Made by a program: the position numbers and the translations under genes. From positions 186,001-250,000 of the forward strand of contig NZ_JAVIFV010000004.1 in the NCBI RefSeq assembly GCF_031157375.1: a DNA stretch of 64,000 nucleotides. Direction: 5' to 3'. This stretch comes from Sphingosinicella sp. LHD-64 (GTDB lineage Bacteria > Pseudomonadota > Alphaproteobacteria > Sphingomonadales > Sphingomonadaceae). Of this stretch, positions 48,292 to 56,366 are shown in pieces (the stretch's first letter is position 1; each line of letters opens with the position of its first letter). A model generated the notes under the pieces. That model was not told the origin of the DNA, did not search any database, and saw only the letters and a program-made list of their open reading frames with translations.

Positions 48292-48409
48292 CGTCTCGGT
48301 CGACGCCTTGCCGCACGTTCGGGTACATCGGCGCGGTTGGATTGCCCTGCTGCGTGGGCCCGAGCGGCAGGCTATGATCGGGCAAAGGGCAAACCGCGAA
48401 GAGGGCATC

Positions 48410-49054
48410 ATGGGTGAATCCATCGCCGCCAGCCACTGGGACGCGGTCTACGCCAGCAAGGCGGCCAACGAGGTGAGCTGGTTCGAGGCGACGCCGTCAC
48501 TCTCGCTCGACCTGATCGCGCGCTTTGGACAACCTTCCGGCTCGGTGATCGACATTGGCGGGGGAGAATCGCTTTTGGTCGACGCCCTGCTCGCCGGCGC
48601 CAGGAGCGACGTCACGGTGCTGGATATTTCCGAAAACGCGCTCGCGGCAGTGCGACGGCGCCTCGGCGATCGCGCGGATGCGGTAGACTGGATCGTTGCG
48701 GACATCGCCAGTTGGACGCCTGAGCGGCGCTACGACGTCTGGCACGATCGCGCCGTGCTTCACTTCCTCAATGATCCTGCCGATCAAGCCTCCTACGCCC
48801 GCGCCCTGGATGCCGCGCTGAGCCCATCAGGCGTGGCGATCGTCGGCACCTTTGCCCCCGATGGGCCCGAGCACTGCAGCGGGCTGCCGGTCACGCGCCA
48901 TGACGCCGAGAGCCTCGCCCGGCTTCTCGGCAAGCGCTTTCGACTCCTGTTCACGACGCGGGCCGATCACCGGACCCCCTGGGACACGGTCCAGCATTTC
49001 CAGTTCAGCCTGTTCGGCCGCGAGGCCGGGTGCAGCGACATCGGTGGCCGCTAG
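48410..49054 (+). CDS. Class I SAM-dependent methyltransferase
   Basis: A 214-residue methyltransferase. HWDAVYASKAANEVSWFEATPS is the N-terminal signature of a common small-methyltransferase family. SVIDIGGGESLLVDALL is SAM motif I and VTVLDISENAL the acidic loop; WHDRAVLHFLNDP is motif IV. The substrate is not known; thiopurine or metalloid methylation has been proposed for relatives. The start at 48410 follows GAGGG; an ATG at 48374 is also in frame. Confidence 0.85.
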   Translation: MGESIAASHWDAVYASKAANEVSWFEATPSLSLDLIARFGQPSGSVIDIGGGESLLVDALLAGARSDVTVLDISENALAAVRRRLGDRADAVDWIVADIASWTPERRYDVWHDRAVLHFLNDPADQASYARALDAALSPSGVAIVGTFAPDGPEHCSGLPVTRHDAESLARLLGKRFRLLFTTRADHRTPWDTVQHFQFSLFGREAGCSDIGGR

Positions 49055-49159
49055 ACCCCTTGCCATCAGCGCGCATGTCCGGGCGCAAGGGTCCGCACGC
49101 CCGATCGTGGCAAGTGATGCCGGTGCATCCCAATCCGAGGTGCCCGTCGGGCCGCGCCG

Positions 49160-49645
49160 TCAGGCCTGGCGGGCCATGAGGTCCGCGAACCGCTGCAGGT
49201 AAAGCGGCCAGCCGCGATCCCCATCGACACCTTCGCGCACGCTGTCCCAGCCGTCGCCGTGCCGCTCGAGATTGCGGTGTTCGATCTCGACGCGGGTCCG
49301 ATGCGCCGTCTCGGCGGTGAACCGCACCTCCCACTCGCTGGTCTTGTCCGGATCGGTCTCGATCTGCCATTGCGGACTGATGTTCCAGCTCAGCAGCACC
49401 CGGTTGGGCGGCTCGTAGGCCAGCACGCGCGCCCAGCGGCACTCGCTGCCGTCGATGCCACGATCATAAAGATAGCCGCCGACCCGCGGCTCGAATATCG
49501 TCTCCGCGATCTGGACGCCGAGCAGGTTGTGCTCGGCGGGCTTGAAGCGGCCGAAGTCCTCGGTGAAGACCTTGAAGGCGTGCGCGATCGGGGCTTCGAC
49601 CATGATGGCGTGCTTCACGGCTGTGCCGGCTGCCTGAGTGCTCAT
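49160..49645 (-). CDS. SRPBCC (AHSA1/START-fold) protein
   Basis: A 161-residue protein: VEAPIAHAFKVFTEDFGRFK and FEPRVGGYLYDRGIDGSECR then WARVLAYEPPNRVLLSWNIS are typical of the Activator-of-Hsp90-like SRPBCC group, a hydrophobic-pocket fold of unknown ligand. The ATG overlaps the stop of the ArsR gene by one base. ArsR plus SRPBCC pairs are widespread in bacteria, the regulator repressing both. The long frame to 49939 is an artefact of the overlapping ArsR gene. Confidence 0.87.
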   Translation of the reverse strand: MSTQAAGTAVKHAIMVEAPIAHAFKVFTEDFGRFKPAEHNLLGVQIAETIFEPRVGGYLYDRGIDGSECRWARVLAYEPPNRVLLSWNISPQWQIETDPDKTSEWEVRFTAETAHRTRVEIEHRNLERHGDGWDSVREGVDGDRGWPLYLQRFADLMARQA

Positions 49646-49959
49646 CACAACTCCTCCGATGGTTGCTCGGCGGCCACCTTGTAGGCCGCCAGCGTCTTGC
49701 TCCAGAATAGGTCGAGTTCCGCGCGAAGGGCCGTCAGCCCGGCAGGATCGACGCGGTAGATGCGCTGCTTGCCGGCCGGCCTGTCGACCACGAGCCCGGC
49801 GTCCTTCAGCACCTTGAGATGCTGCGAAACCGCCGGCCGGCTGACCGGAAGGCGATGGGCCAGTTCGCCAACCGACCAGGGACGCTCGACCAGCAGGTCG
49901 AAGATCGTGCGCCGGGTCGAGTCGGCCAGGGCGGTCCAACCACTCTTCGCGTAAGTCAT
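49645..49959 (-). CDS. ArsR-family winged-helix repressor
   Basis: A 104-residue regulator: TALADSTRRTIFDLLVERPW, SVGELAHRLPVSRPAVSQHL and VDRPAGKQRIYRVDP show the complete ArsR fold. It lacks the cysteine pair of metal-sensing ArsR proteins, in keeping with the group that partners SRPBCC proteins. Its start codon lies inside a pair of overlapping 22-bp inverted repeats, so it almost surely represses its own operon. Confidence 0.9.
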   Translation of the reverse strand: MTYAKSGWTALADSTRRTIFDLLVERPWSVGELAHRLPVSRPAVSQHLKVLKDAGLVVDRPAGKQRIYRVDPAGLTALRAELDLFWSKTLAAYKVAAEQPSEEL

Positions 49960-49987
49960 GACTTACGCGTAAGTAGCAACTTACGCG
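49948..49987. promoter_or_regulatory. Tandem overlapping ArsR operators
   Basis: The unit CGCGTAAGT, four bases, ACTTACGCG occurs twice: 49948-49969 (spacer CATG, which includes the start codon) and 49966-49987 (spacer AGCA). The two share CGCG, so the middle also forms ACTTACGCGTAAGT. On the minus strand TTGACA stands just before the second unit as a possible -35. Repressor bound here would cover promoter and start codon. Confidence 0.75.
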
Positions 49988-50180
49988 TTGTCAATATCGA
50001 CTTTGCCCCGAGTCCGGCCACCCGGGCCGGCGCGACTTCAACTCCGTCTCGGACAAAGCGGACGTCGATCAGCCGAGGACACCGGTTGCGAGCCCGCCAT
50101 CGGACGAGGGCTTGGCCGTGCGGTCCGACCTGGACGGTCGGTCCACCTTCGGCCATCGTCGCTCCTCGTCCGGGCCGGCT

Positions 50181-50588
50181 TCATTCATGCGGCGCGAGCC
50201 CCCGGTCGGCGAGGGCGAGAAGGATGCGGCAATCGGCCATTTGCCCGCCGCGGCATTGCCTGAGCATCCTGACGAGTTCCTGCTGGAGCTGCCCGAGCTG
50301 TCGGATCTTGCTCTCGACCGATGCGAGGTGGCTGGTGGCAATCTGATCGACCTCGCAGCAATCCCGTTCCGGGTGCTCGCTGAGGTCGAGCAGGGACCGG
50401 ATGTCGGAAATGTCGAACCCGAGCCCACGCGCATGGCGGATGAACCTGAGCCGGTCCACCTCCTGCGGCGCATAGTCGCGATAATTTCCCCCGGTGCGGT
50501 TTGGCTTCGGGAGGAGGCCGATTCGCTCATAATAACGGACCGTTTCCACATTCGTGCCGGTGGCCTTCGAGAGCTCTCCAATTTTCAT
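50181..50588 (-). CDS. MerR-family metal regulator, CadR/PbrR/ZntR-like
   Basis: A 135-residue activator: MKIGELSKATGTNVETVRYYERIGLLPKP is the MerR HTH; the dimer helix and metal loop carry cysteines in HPERDCCEVDQIA and QCRGGQMADCRIL, a pattern of Cd/Pb/Zn sensors. It diverges from the cation transporter; the promoter between them has the long spacer and dyad expected for MerR activation. The metal itself cannot be decided from sequence. Confidence 0.9.
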   Translation of the reverse strand: MKIGELSKATGTNVETVRYYERIGLLPKPNRTGGNYRDYAPQEVDRLRFIRHARGLGFDISDIRSLLDLSEHPERDCCEVDQIATSHLASVESKIRQLGQLQQELVRMLRQCRGGQMADCRILLALADRGLAPHE

Positions 50589-50598
50589 CGCCGATGCC

Positions 50599-50629
50599 TT
50601 GACCCTGTAGTCCCTACAGGCACCATAAG
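50599..50629 (+). promoter_or_regulatory. MerR-type promoter with 19-bp spacer
   Basis: TTGACC (50599-50604) and CATAAG (50624-50629) are separated by 19 bases, too far for normal polymerase use but standard for MerR-activated promoters. The dyad CCTGTAGTCCCTACAGG fills the spacer. Direction is toward the cation transporter at 50660. Confidence 0.72.
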
Positions 50630-50659
50630 GTCGTCACACCGATTCGGTCGAGGTGACAT

Positions 50660-51301
50660 ATGGCCTGCTCCAATTGCGCATCCGGAACGCCCGCCGGCGC
50701 CCCCGACCGGGGCTGGCGCCGGGCGCTATGGATCGCGCTCGCCATCAATGCCCTGATGTTCGGCGTGGAACTCTATGCCGGCGCCGCTGCGGACAGCCGC
50801 GCGCTCCAGGCCGACGCGCTCGACTTCTTCGGCGATGCCGCCAATTATGCCATTTCCCTTGCGGTGGCCGGCATGGCGCTCGCATGGCGCGCACGCGCCG
50901 CGTTGCTCAAGGGCGCGACGCTCGTCTTGCTGGGCGTCTATGTCCTCCTCGGCGCAACCGGGGCCGCGCTGCACGGCGCGTCTCCCGAGCCGCAGGTGAT
51001 GGGCCTCATCGGCCTCCTGGCCCTGGCGGCCAATATCGGCGTCGCGATCATGCTCTATCGGTTCCGCGGCGGCGACGCGAACCGGCGCTCCGTCTGGATC
51101 TGCTCGCGCAATGACGCGATCGGCAACCTGGCCGTGGTCGCCGCGGCCGCCGGTGTCTTCGGCACCGGAACGGCATGGCCCGACCTCGTCGTCGCGACGA
51201 TCCTTGCCGCCTTGGCCCTATCTGGCGGATGGCAGATCATCGTGCAGGCGCGCGGCGAACTGCGCCGGTCGCGCCCGGAACAACTCCAACCAGCAGAGTG
51301 A
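50660..51301 (+). CDS. Cation diffusion facilitator, short form
   Basis: A 213-residue inner-membrane protein of the CDF superfamily without the usual cytoplasmic C-terminal domain. ALWIALAINALMFGVELYAG is helix 1; SRALQADALDFFGDAANYAIS is helix 2 with the D-x3-D metal site; WICSRNDAIGNLAVVAAAAG is helix 5 with N-D-x2-G-N. It would export a divalent cation using the proton gradient. MerR control and the receptor three bases downstream make one metal operon. Confidence 0.86.
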   Translation: MACSNCASGTPAGAPDRGWRRALWIALAINALMFGVELYAGAAADSRALQADALDFFGDAANYAISLAVAGMALAWRARAALLKGATLVLLGVYVLLGATGAALHGASPEPQVMGLIGLLALAANIGVAIMLYRFRGGDANRRSVWICSRNDAIGNLAVVAAAAGVFGTGTAWPDLVVATILAALALSGGWQIIVQARGELRRSRPEQLQPAE

Positions 51302-51303
51302 GC

Positions 51304-53292
51304 ATGTTTTCCAGAAAGGTTTCCCTGGCCGCTGCGCCAGCCGCCACCGTGCTGTTTTTCTTGCCAGGGGCGGCATGGGCGCAAGAGCCTCGCGAGGCGC
51401 CGTCCGCAGCCCAGGCGGAAGATGAGGATGACGAGGAGGTCGTGATCCAGGCGACGCGTTCGCGCCGCCGCGTGCAGGACGAGCCGATCCGTGTCGACGT
51501 CCTCAACCGCGAGGAGATCGAAGAGAAGCTGCTGATGCGGCCCGGCAACATCGCGATGATGCTGAGCGAGACGGGCGGCGTGCGGGTCCAGGTGACCTCG
51601 CCGGCGCTGGGCGCGTCCAATGTGCGCGTGCAGGGCATGAACGGCCGCTACACCCAATTGCTCGCCGACGGCCTGCCGCTCTATGGCGGCCAGGCGTCGT
51701 CGCTCGGCCTCCTGCAGATCCCGCCGACCGACCTTGGCCAGGTCGAGGTCATCAAGGGCGCGGCCTCGGCGCTCTATGGCCCTTCGGCGCTCGGCGGCGT
51801 CATCAATCTGGTCTCGCGGCGACCGGGCGACGCGGCGGAAGCCGAAGCTTTGCTCAACGTCACCAGCCGCGACGGCCAGGACCTCACCGCCTACGCCGCA
51901 TCGCCGCTCGGTGGGGGCTGGAGCGCCTCCCTGACCGGCGGCCTGCACCGTCAGGGCCGGCAGGACATCGACGATGACGGCTGGATCGATCTTCCCGGCT
52001 ATGACCGCTGGACCGCCCGGCCGCGCCTGTTCTGGGAAGGCGCCGACGGGGCGTCGATCTTCGCGACGGTCGGCGCGATGGGCGAGGATCGCGTCGGCGG
52101 AACCCTGCCCGGCCGGACCACGCCCGATGGTCGGCCCTTCCCCCAGACCCAGGACACGGATCGCCTCGACGCCGGTCTGGTCGCGGAGTTGCCGCTGGAG
52201 GGGATCGGCACCGCGCAAATTCGGGCGTCGGGGATGCGGCAGGATCACCGCCATGTCTTCGGCGACGTGACCGAGGATGACCGGCATGACACGCTCTTCG
52301 CCGAGCTGTCGCTGGCCGGGGAGGCGGGCGGCACGTCGTGGGTCGCCGGGGCAGCCTATCAAGCGGACGGCTATCGGTCCGAGACTTTCCCCGCGTTCGA
52401 CTATGATTTCACCGTGCCGGGGTTCTTCGTTCAGGCCGAGCATGAGCTGAACGATCACCTGACCTTGGCCGGCAGCGCCCGGATCGACGCCCACAGCGAA
52501 TATGGCACCAAGCTCAGTCCGCGCCTGTCGATGCTCTACCGGCCCGGCTTCTGGACGGTGCGGGCCTCGGTCGGCCGCGGTTTCTACGCGCCGACCCCAT
52601 TCGTCGACGAGACCGAGGCGGCCGGCCTCTCACGGCTGGAGCCGCTGAGCGGCCTGCGGGCGGAAACGGCGGAAAGCGCCTCGCTCGACATCGGCTATGC
52701 GCGTGGGGGCATCGAGGCGAACGTCACCCTGTTCGGATCGGACATGCGCAACACGACCCGGCTTGATGTGATCGATCCATCGCCGGAAACGGGGCGGGTG
52801 CGGCTGGTCAGCGTCGCGGAGACAACGCGCATTCGTGGCGCCGAGCTGCTGCTGCGCTATCGCTGGCAGGCGTTCACCGTCACCGGCAGCTACGTGTTCG
52901 TCGATTCTTCGGAACCGGACCCGGACGGCACCGGCCGCCGGCAGGTGCCGCTGACCCCGCGCCACACCGCCGGCATGGTCGCCATGTGGGAACGGCACGG
53001 GGTCGGCCGGATCGGTTTCGAGGCTTATTATACCGGCCGGCAGTCGCTGGAGGACAATCCGTATCGCGCGACCGGCCGGCCCTATGTCGAGCTCGGCCTG
53101 ATGGGCGAGATCGTGCTCGGCAGCATCCGCCTGTTCGTGAATGCCGAGAATCTGCTGAACGTCCGGCAGACGAAATATGACCCGCTGCTGCGGCTGACGC
53201 GAGCGCCGGACGGCCGCTGGACGGTCGACGCCTGGGCGCCGACCGACGGATTCACCGTGAACGGCGGCATCCGCCTGACCCTTGGTGGTTGA
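51304..53292 (+). CDS. TonB-dependent receptor, metal operon
   Basis: A 662-residue receptor. The signal peptide ends PGAAWAQ, followed by an unusual acidic stretch AEDEDDEEVVIQATRSRRRV at the TonB-box region. The plug has RVQGMNGRYTQLLADGLPLY and VEVIKGAASALYGPSALGGV. The barrel ends NGGIRLTLGG, lacking a terminal aromatic. It starts three bases after the transporter stop, so it is co-expressed under MerR. A receptor co-regulated with an exporter is odd for simple uptake; it may bring in a metal complex or act in outer-membrane efflux. Confidence 0.88.
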   Translation: MFSRKVSLAAAPAATVLFFLPGAAWAQEPREAPSAAQAEDEDDEEVVIQATRSRRRVQDEPIRVDVLNREEIEEKLLMRPGNIAMMLSETGGVRVQVTSPALGASNVRVQGMNGRYTQLLADGLPLYGGQASSLGLLQIPPTDLGQVEVIKGAASALYGPSALGGVINLVSRRPGDAAEAEALLNVTSRDGQDLTAYAASPLGGGWSASLTGGLHRQGRQDIDDDGWIDLPGYDRWTARPRLFWEGADGASIFATVGAMGEDRVGGTLPGRTTPDGRPFPQTQDTDRLDAGLVAELPLEGIGTAQIRASGMRQDHRHVFGDVTEDDRHDTLFAELSLAGEAGGTSWVAGAAYQADGYRSETFPAFDYDFTVPGFFVQAEHELNDHLTLAGSARIDAHSEYGTKLSPRLSMLYRPGFWTVRASVGRGFYAPTPFVDETEAAGLSRLEPLSGLRAETAESASLDIGYARGGIEANVTLFGSDMRNTTRLDVIDPSPETGRVRLVSVAETTRIRGAELLLRYRWQAFTVTGSYVFVDSSEPDPDGTGRRQVPLTPRHTAGMVAMWERHGVGRIGFEAYYTGRQSLEDNPYRATGRPYVELGLMGEIVLGSIRLFVNAENLLNVRQTKYDPLLRLTRAPDGRWTVDAWAPTDGFTVNGGIRLTLGG

Positions 53293-53486
53293 ATATCCGC
53301 TTGTCGCCGCAGGGCAAAGGCGGACTGTCTGCATGGTCCCGCGTCCAGGCGTCCGCGCCCAAAAAGCAATGCCCAGCGACACGATCAGGCCCGCCACCGC
53401 GCGATCGCCATCCGGCATGGGCAAGGCCGATTGGCATCAGGGCCAGCAGCGGCCGAGCATGACGGTTGCAGCGTTGCAGGTGATCA

Positions 53487-54446
53487 TCACACCCGATCGA
53501 GCGTGCGAACCTCCACCGTCAGGTGCGCGAGCTCGTGCACCGGCGCGAGGCGGGTTCGAACGGCCGCCGGGGTGAGGTCGCCGCAGACGTCGACGATCGC
53601 GGCATGGGCGTCGGGGCCGATCTGCCAGACATGGAGATCGGCAAGACGCGCATCGCCGGGACCTTCGATGCAGGTCCGGATCTCGTCGACCAGCTGCGTG
53701 TCGGACGCATCGAGCAGGATGGCGGATGTGTCGCGCATCAGCGTCCAGGCCCAGCGCGCGATGACCAGCGCGCCGACGAGGCCCATGACCGGATCGAGCC
53801 AGATCCATCCGAGATAGCGGCCCGCCAGCAGCGCGACGATGGCCAGGACCGAGGTCAGCGCGTCGGCGAGCACATGGACATAGGCGGCGCGCAGATTGTT
53901 GTCGGGACCGGTCGGCTGCCCGCGAGGATGGCCGTGATCGTGAAGATGATCATGAGGATGGCCATGACGATGTCCGTGGCCATGCGCGCCGCCGGCGAGC
54001 AGCACGGCGCTCACGAGATTCACGCCCAGGCCAAGGATCGCAACGATCGTCGCTTCGCCGAACGCGACATCGGCCGGATTGGCGATGCGGATCGCCGACT
54101 CGACGCCGATGCCGAGCGCGACGATGCCGAGGACGAGGGCGGAGGCGAAGCCGGCGAGGTCGCCGACCTTTCCCGTGCCGAAACTGAAGCGCGGGCTGGT
54201 GACATGTCGTTTCGCATAGCCATAAGCGAGCGCCGCGATGCCGAGCGCGCCGGCATGGGTCGCCATGTGGAACCCGTCGGCCAGCAACGCCATCGATCCG
54301 GTCATGTAGCCGGCGATGATCTCGCCGACCATCATCACGGCGGTGAGCACCACCACCCAGCGCGTACGGCGCGCATTGTCGTCATGGGCCGCGCCCAGAT
54401 AGTCGTGATCGTGCATATAGGCTTCGATTTCGAGGCGGCTCGCCAT
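53487..54446 (-). CDS. dmeF: Cation diffusion facilitator, DmeF-like
   Basis: A 319-residue CDF exporter with six membrane helices. MALLADGFHMATHAGALGI is helix 2 with the H/D metal site, and a His-rich loop (GHGHRHGHPHDHLHDHGHP) lies between helices 4 and 5. DmeF proteins export cobalt and nickel. The N-terminal MHDHDYLGAAHDDNARRTRW is typical. It begins ten bases after the DmeR gene, and GGAG precedes ATG 54446. Confidence 0.87.
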   Translation of the reverse strand: MASRLEIEAYMHDHDYLGAAHDDNARRTRWVVVLTAVMMVGEIIAGYMTGSMALLADGFHMATHAGALGIAALAYGYAKRHVTSPRFSFGTGKVGDLAGFASALVLGIVALGIGVESAIRIANPADVAFGEATIVAILGLGVNLVSAVLLAGGAHGHGHRHGHPHDHLHDHGHPRGQPTGPDNNLRAAYVHVLADALTSVLAIVALLAGRYLGWIWLDPVMGLVGALVIARWAWTLMRDTSAILLDASDTQLVDEIRTCIEGPGDARLADLHVWQIGPDAHAAIVDVCGDLTPAAVRTRLAPVHELAHLTVEVRTLDRV

Positions 54447-54456
54447 CGACAAACTC

Positions 54457-54732
54457 CTATCGGAAATGGCGTCCAAGGACGGTCAGCAGCTCGTCGGCGC
54501 CCGCGGCGCGTTCCGCCGGGCTCAGCTCGGGCGCGGCGACATGGGCGAGCAGGTGCTCCTCGAACAGCTCGTCCATCAACCCGCCCACGGCGCCGCGGAT
54601 GGCGGCGGCCAGATGCAGGGTCTCGCTGCAGGGCGCATTGGCGAGCACCGAACGCTCGATGGCCGCGACCTGACCCGCGATGCGCCGGATCCGGGCGACG
54701 AGCTTTTGCGAATCGTTGCTGAGATGGCTCAT
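54457..54732 (-). CDS. dmeR: CsoR/RcnR-family metal repressor, DmeR-like
   Basis: A 91-residue all-helical repressor: LVARIRRIAGQVAAIERSVL and the Cys in NAPCSETLHLAAAIRGAVGG, with ELFEEHLLAHV later, supply the His-Cys-His metal set of RcnR/FrmR-type proteins. Gene order DmeR-DmeF is as in Rhizobium, where cobalt or nickel releases the repressor. An operator with a six-G tract abuts the start codon. Confidence 0.87.
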   Translation of the reverse strand: MSHLSNDSQKLVARIRRIAGQVAAIERSVLANAPCSETLHLAAAIRGAVGGLMDELFEEHLLAHVAAPELSPAERAAGADELLTVLGRHFR

Positions 54733-54753
54733 AGAGTAGGGGGGTATCCTATA
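54731..54753. promoter_or_regulatory. RcnR/DmeR-type operator with C6/G6 tract
   Basis: On the minus strand TATAGGATA, CCCCCC, TACTCTAT: a six-C tract flanked by A/T-rich half sites with matching CTCTATA and TAGAG ends, the known architecture of RcnR-family operators. It touches the ATG, leaving no room for a ribosome site, so the message may be leaderless with TATAGG as -10. Confidence 0.65.
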
Positions 54754-54832
54754 GAGACGCGATTTGCAACCGGGCGACCGACCGATCGTCCGCCCTGGGA
54801 GCGGCGGGATATTGGGATGCCGCAGCCGGAGA

Positions 54833-55426
54833 TCAGCGCCGGGTCTGGATCATCGCCAGAATCTCCGGAACCCGCCCGATCCGGCGCCGATGATAGCGCA
54901 CGAGCGCGCGGCGCAGCCGGGCGCGGTCGTCCAGCGCGGCGTCGATCTCCCCATGTTCCCGGCCGAGATCCGCCAGCAGCCGGGGTTCCACGCGGCGATA
55001 GGGGGCGAGCCGGTGGTTGAGCGAAGCGACCGCTTGCGCATGCTCGGCATTGCCGGTCGCATTGGCGATGCGCAGGAACAGATCGGCCATGGCGATTTCA
55101 TGTTCCGCGCGGGCTTCGATCGGGTCGTCGCTCGTGCCGGGACGCAGCCGCCCGGCCGCCAGCGCGAGCAGCAGGCCGTTCCATTCGTAGAGGCTGCGCA
55201 GCGCCGCTTCGGTCAGCAGCGGAACCCGGAACCCGTCATGCTCCGGCGCCTCGACCAGCCGCTCGCCGACCAGGCGATGCAGCGCGTCGCGCACCGGCGT
55301 GATGCTGGCATGGAGCTGCGTGCCCAGGATCGCCGGCTCGATCCGCGCGCCCGGCCCCAGCCGGCCATCGGCCAGCCGGCCCTTGAGCGCGCGATAGACG
55401 CGTTCGAACGTCGCGCCCGGGCTCAT
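54833..55426 (-). CDS. GntR-family regulator (FCD type)
   Basis: A 197-residue regulator. The winged helix is at about residues 8-75 (RVYRALKGRLADGRLGPGAR, HASITPVRDALHRLVGERLV, EHDGFRVPLLTEAALRSLYE) and a helical effector domain follows. The start at 55426 (MSPGATFERV) has GGAAGGG upstream; ATG 55495 would overlap the PhyH gene and is less likely. It is 28 bases downstream of the PhyH gene and so the last gene of the LuxR-LuxI-PhyH-GntR run. Confidence 0.83.
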   Translation of the reverse strand: MSPGATFERVYRALKGRLADGRLGPGARIEPAILGTQLHASITPVRDALHRLVGERLVEAPEHDGFRVPLLTEAALRSLYEWNGLLLALAAGRLRPGTSDDPIEARAEHEIAMADLFLRIANATGNAEHAQAVASLNHRLAPYRRVEPRLLADLGREHGEIDAALDDRARLRRALVRYHRRRIGRVPEILAMIQTRR

Positions 55427-55454
55427 CGCGCCCTTCCGTCCCGGCAGGTGCCCG

Positions 55455-56366
55455 TCATCGGCGAACGCGCCGCCCGGCACGCTGCCGTTCGACATGGTCC
55501 TCGACCAGCGCCTGCTGGTCGGGCCGCAGCGCATCGATCGCGGCCAGATGGTCGGGCACCGGCCCGCGCAGCAGCACCGAGGGGCACTGGCCCTCATAAT
55601 TGCCGAGATTGGGGCGATGCTGCCGATAGCCGACGAGCGCCGCCAGCTCCGGCGCAAAGCGGCGCGCGACCGGCGGCGGATAGGCGAGCCACTGGTTCTC
55701 GTAGGGCTTGAGCCAGCCCAGGCAGTAGCTGACGATCATGCCGCGCCGGATGCCGGTGGTCCGGTTGCCACCGGCGCCGTGCAGGGTCGAGCCGAGGAAG
55801 AGGAGCGCCGCGCCGGGATCGAGCTCGACCGCGACCGGCGCTGTCGAAGGCATGGGGTCGAGGGCCCGCCGGCCATGGCTGCGCGGCCAGACCAGGGTCG
55901 CGCCGTTCGCGCGGCGATAGGTCGTGAAGGGCCACATCACGTTGACCAGATATTCGATCTCGCCCTGCGGCCCGCGCCACATGTCCTGGTCGCGGTGCGG
56001 GAGTTGCGGCAGAGCGCCGGGATGAAGCGCGATGGCCTGGGTGAGGTTGAGCTGGAGCGTGTCGCACCAGGGCGACAGGATTCGCGCGGCGATCGCCTGG
56101 ACGAGCGGATGGGCGACGAACGCGGCGGCGTGGCGCGAGCGCGCCAGCAGTCGCCCGAACCGCTTGGTCCGCTCGCCATAGAAGCCGCCTTGGGCGAAGG
56201 GGGTCTTCGCGAAATCCTCCGCAAGGTCCGCATCGAGCGCCGCGACCGCCGCGCGCGCGACCAAATCGGGGAGGACGCAATAGCCCTCCTCGACCAGGCG
56301 GGCGGTCCACAGGTCGATCGCGTCGGACCCGGTCTCGGGCGTGCGCACGTCGGTCGCTGCGGTCAT
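55455..56366 (-). CDS. Phytanoyl-CoA dioxygenase (PhyH) family protein
   Basis: A 303-residue Fe(II)/2-oxoglutarate dioxygenase. LPHRDQDMWRG carries the H-x-D iron ligands; the distal His is in LGSTLHGAGGNRTTG and the 2-oxoglutarate Arg in GIRRGMIVSYCLGW. It starts on the last base of the luxI stop (TGATG), so it is translationally coupled to the signal synthase. The same luxI-phyH pairing recurs in sphingomonads as I recall. It may hydroxylate the signal, its acyl precursor, or another quorum-regulated product. Confidence 0.87.
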   Translation of the reverse strand: MTAATDVRTPETGSDAIDLWTARLVEEGYCVLPDLVARAAVAALDADLAEDFAKTPFAQGGFYGERTKRFGRLLARSRHAAAFVAHPLVQAIAARILSPWCDTLQLNLTQAIALHPGALPQLPHRDQDMWRGPQGEIEYLVNVMWPFTTYRRANGATLVWPRSHGRRALDPMPSTAPVAVELDPGAALLFLGSTLHGAGGNRTTGIRRGMIVSYCLGWLKPYENQWLAYPPPVARRFAPELAALVGYRQHRPNLGNYEGQCPSVLLRGPVPDHLAAIDALRPDQQALVEDHVERQRAGRRVRR

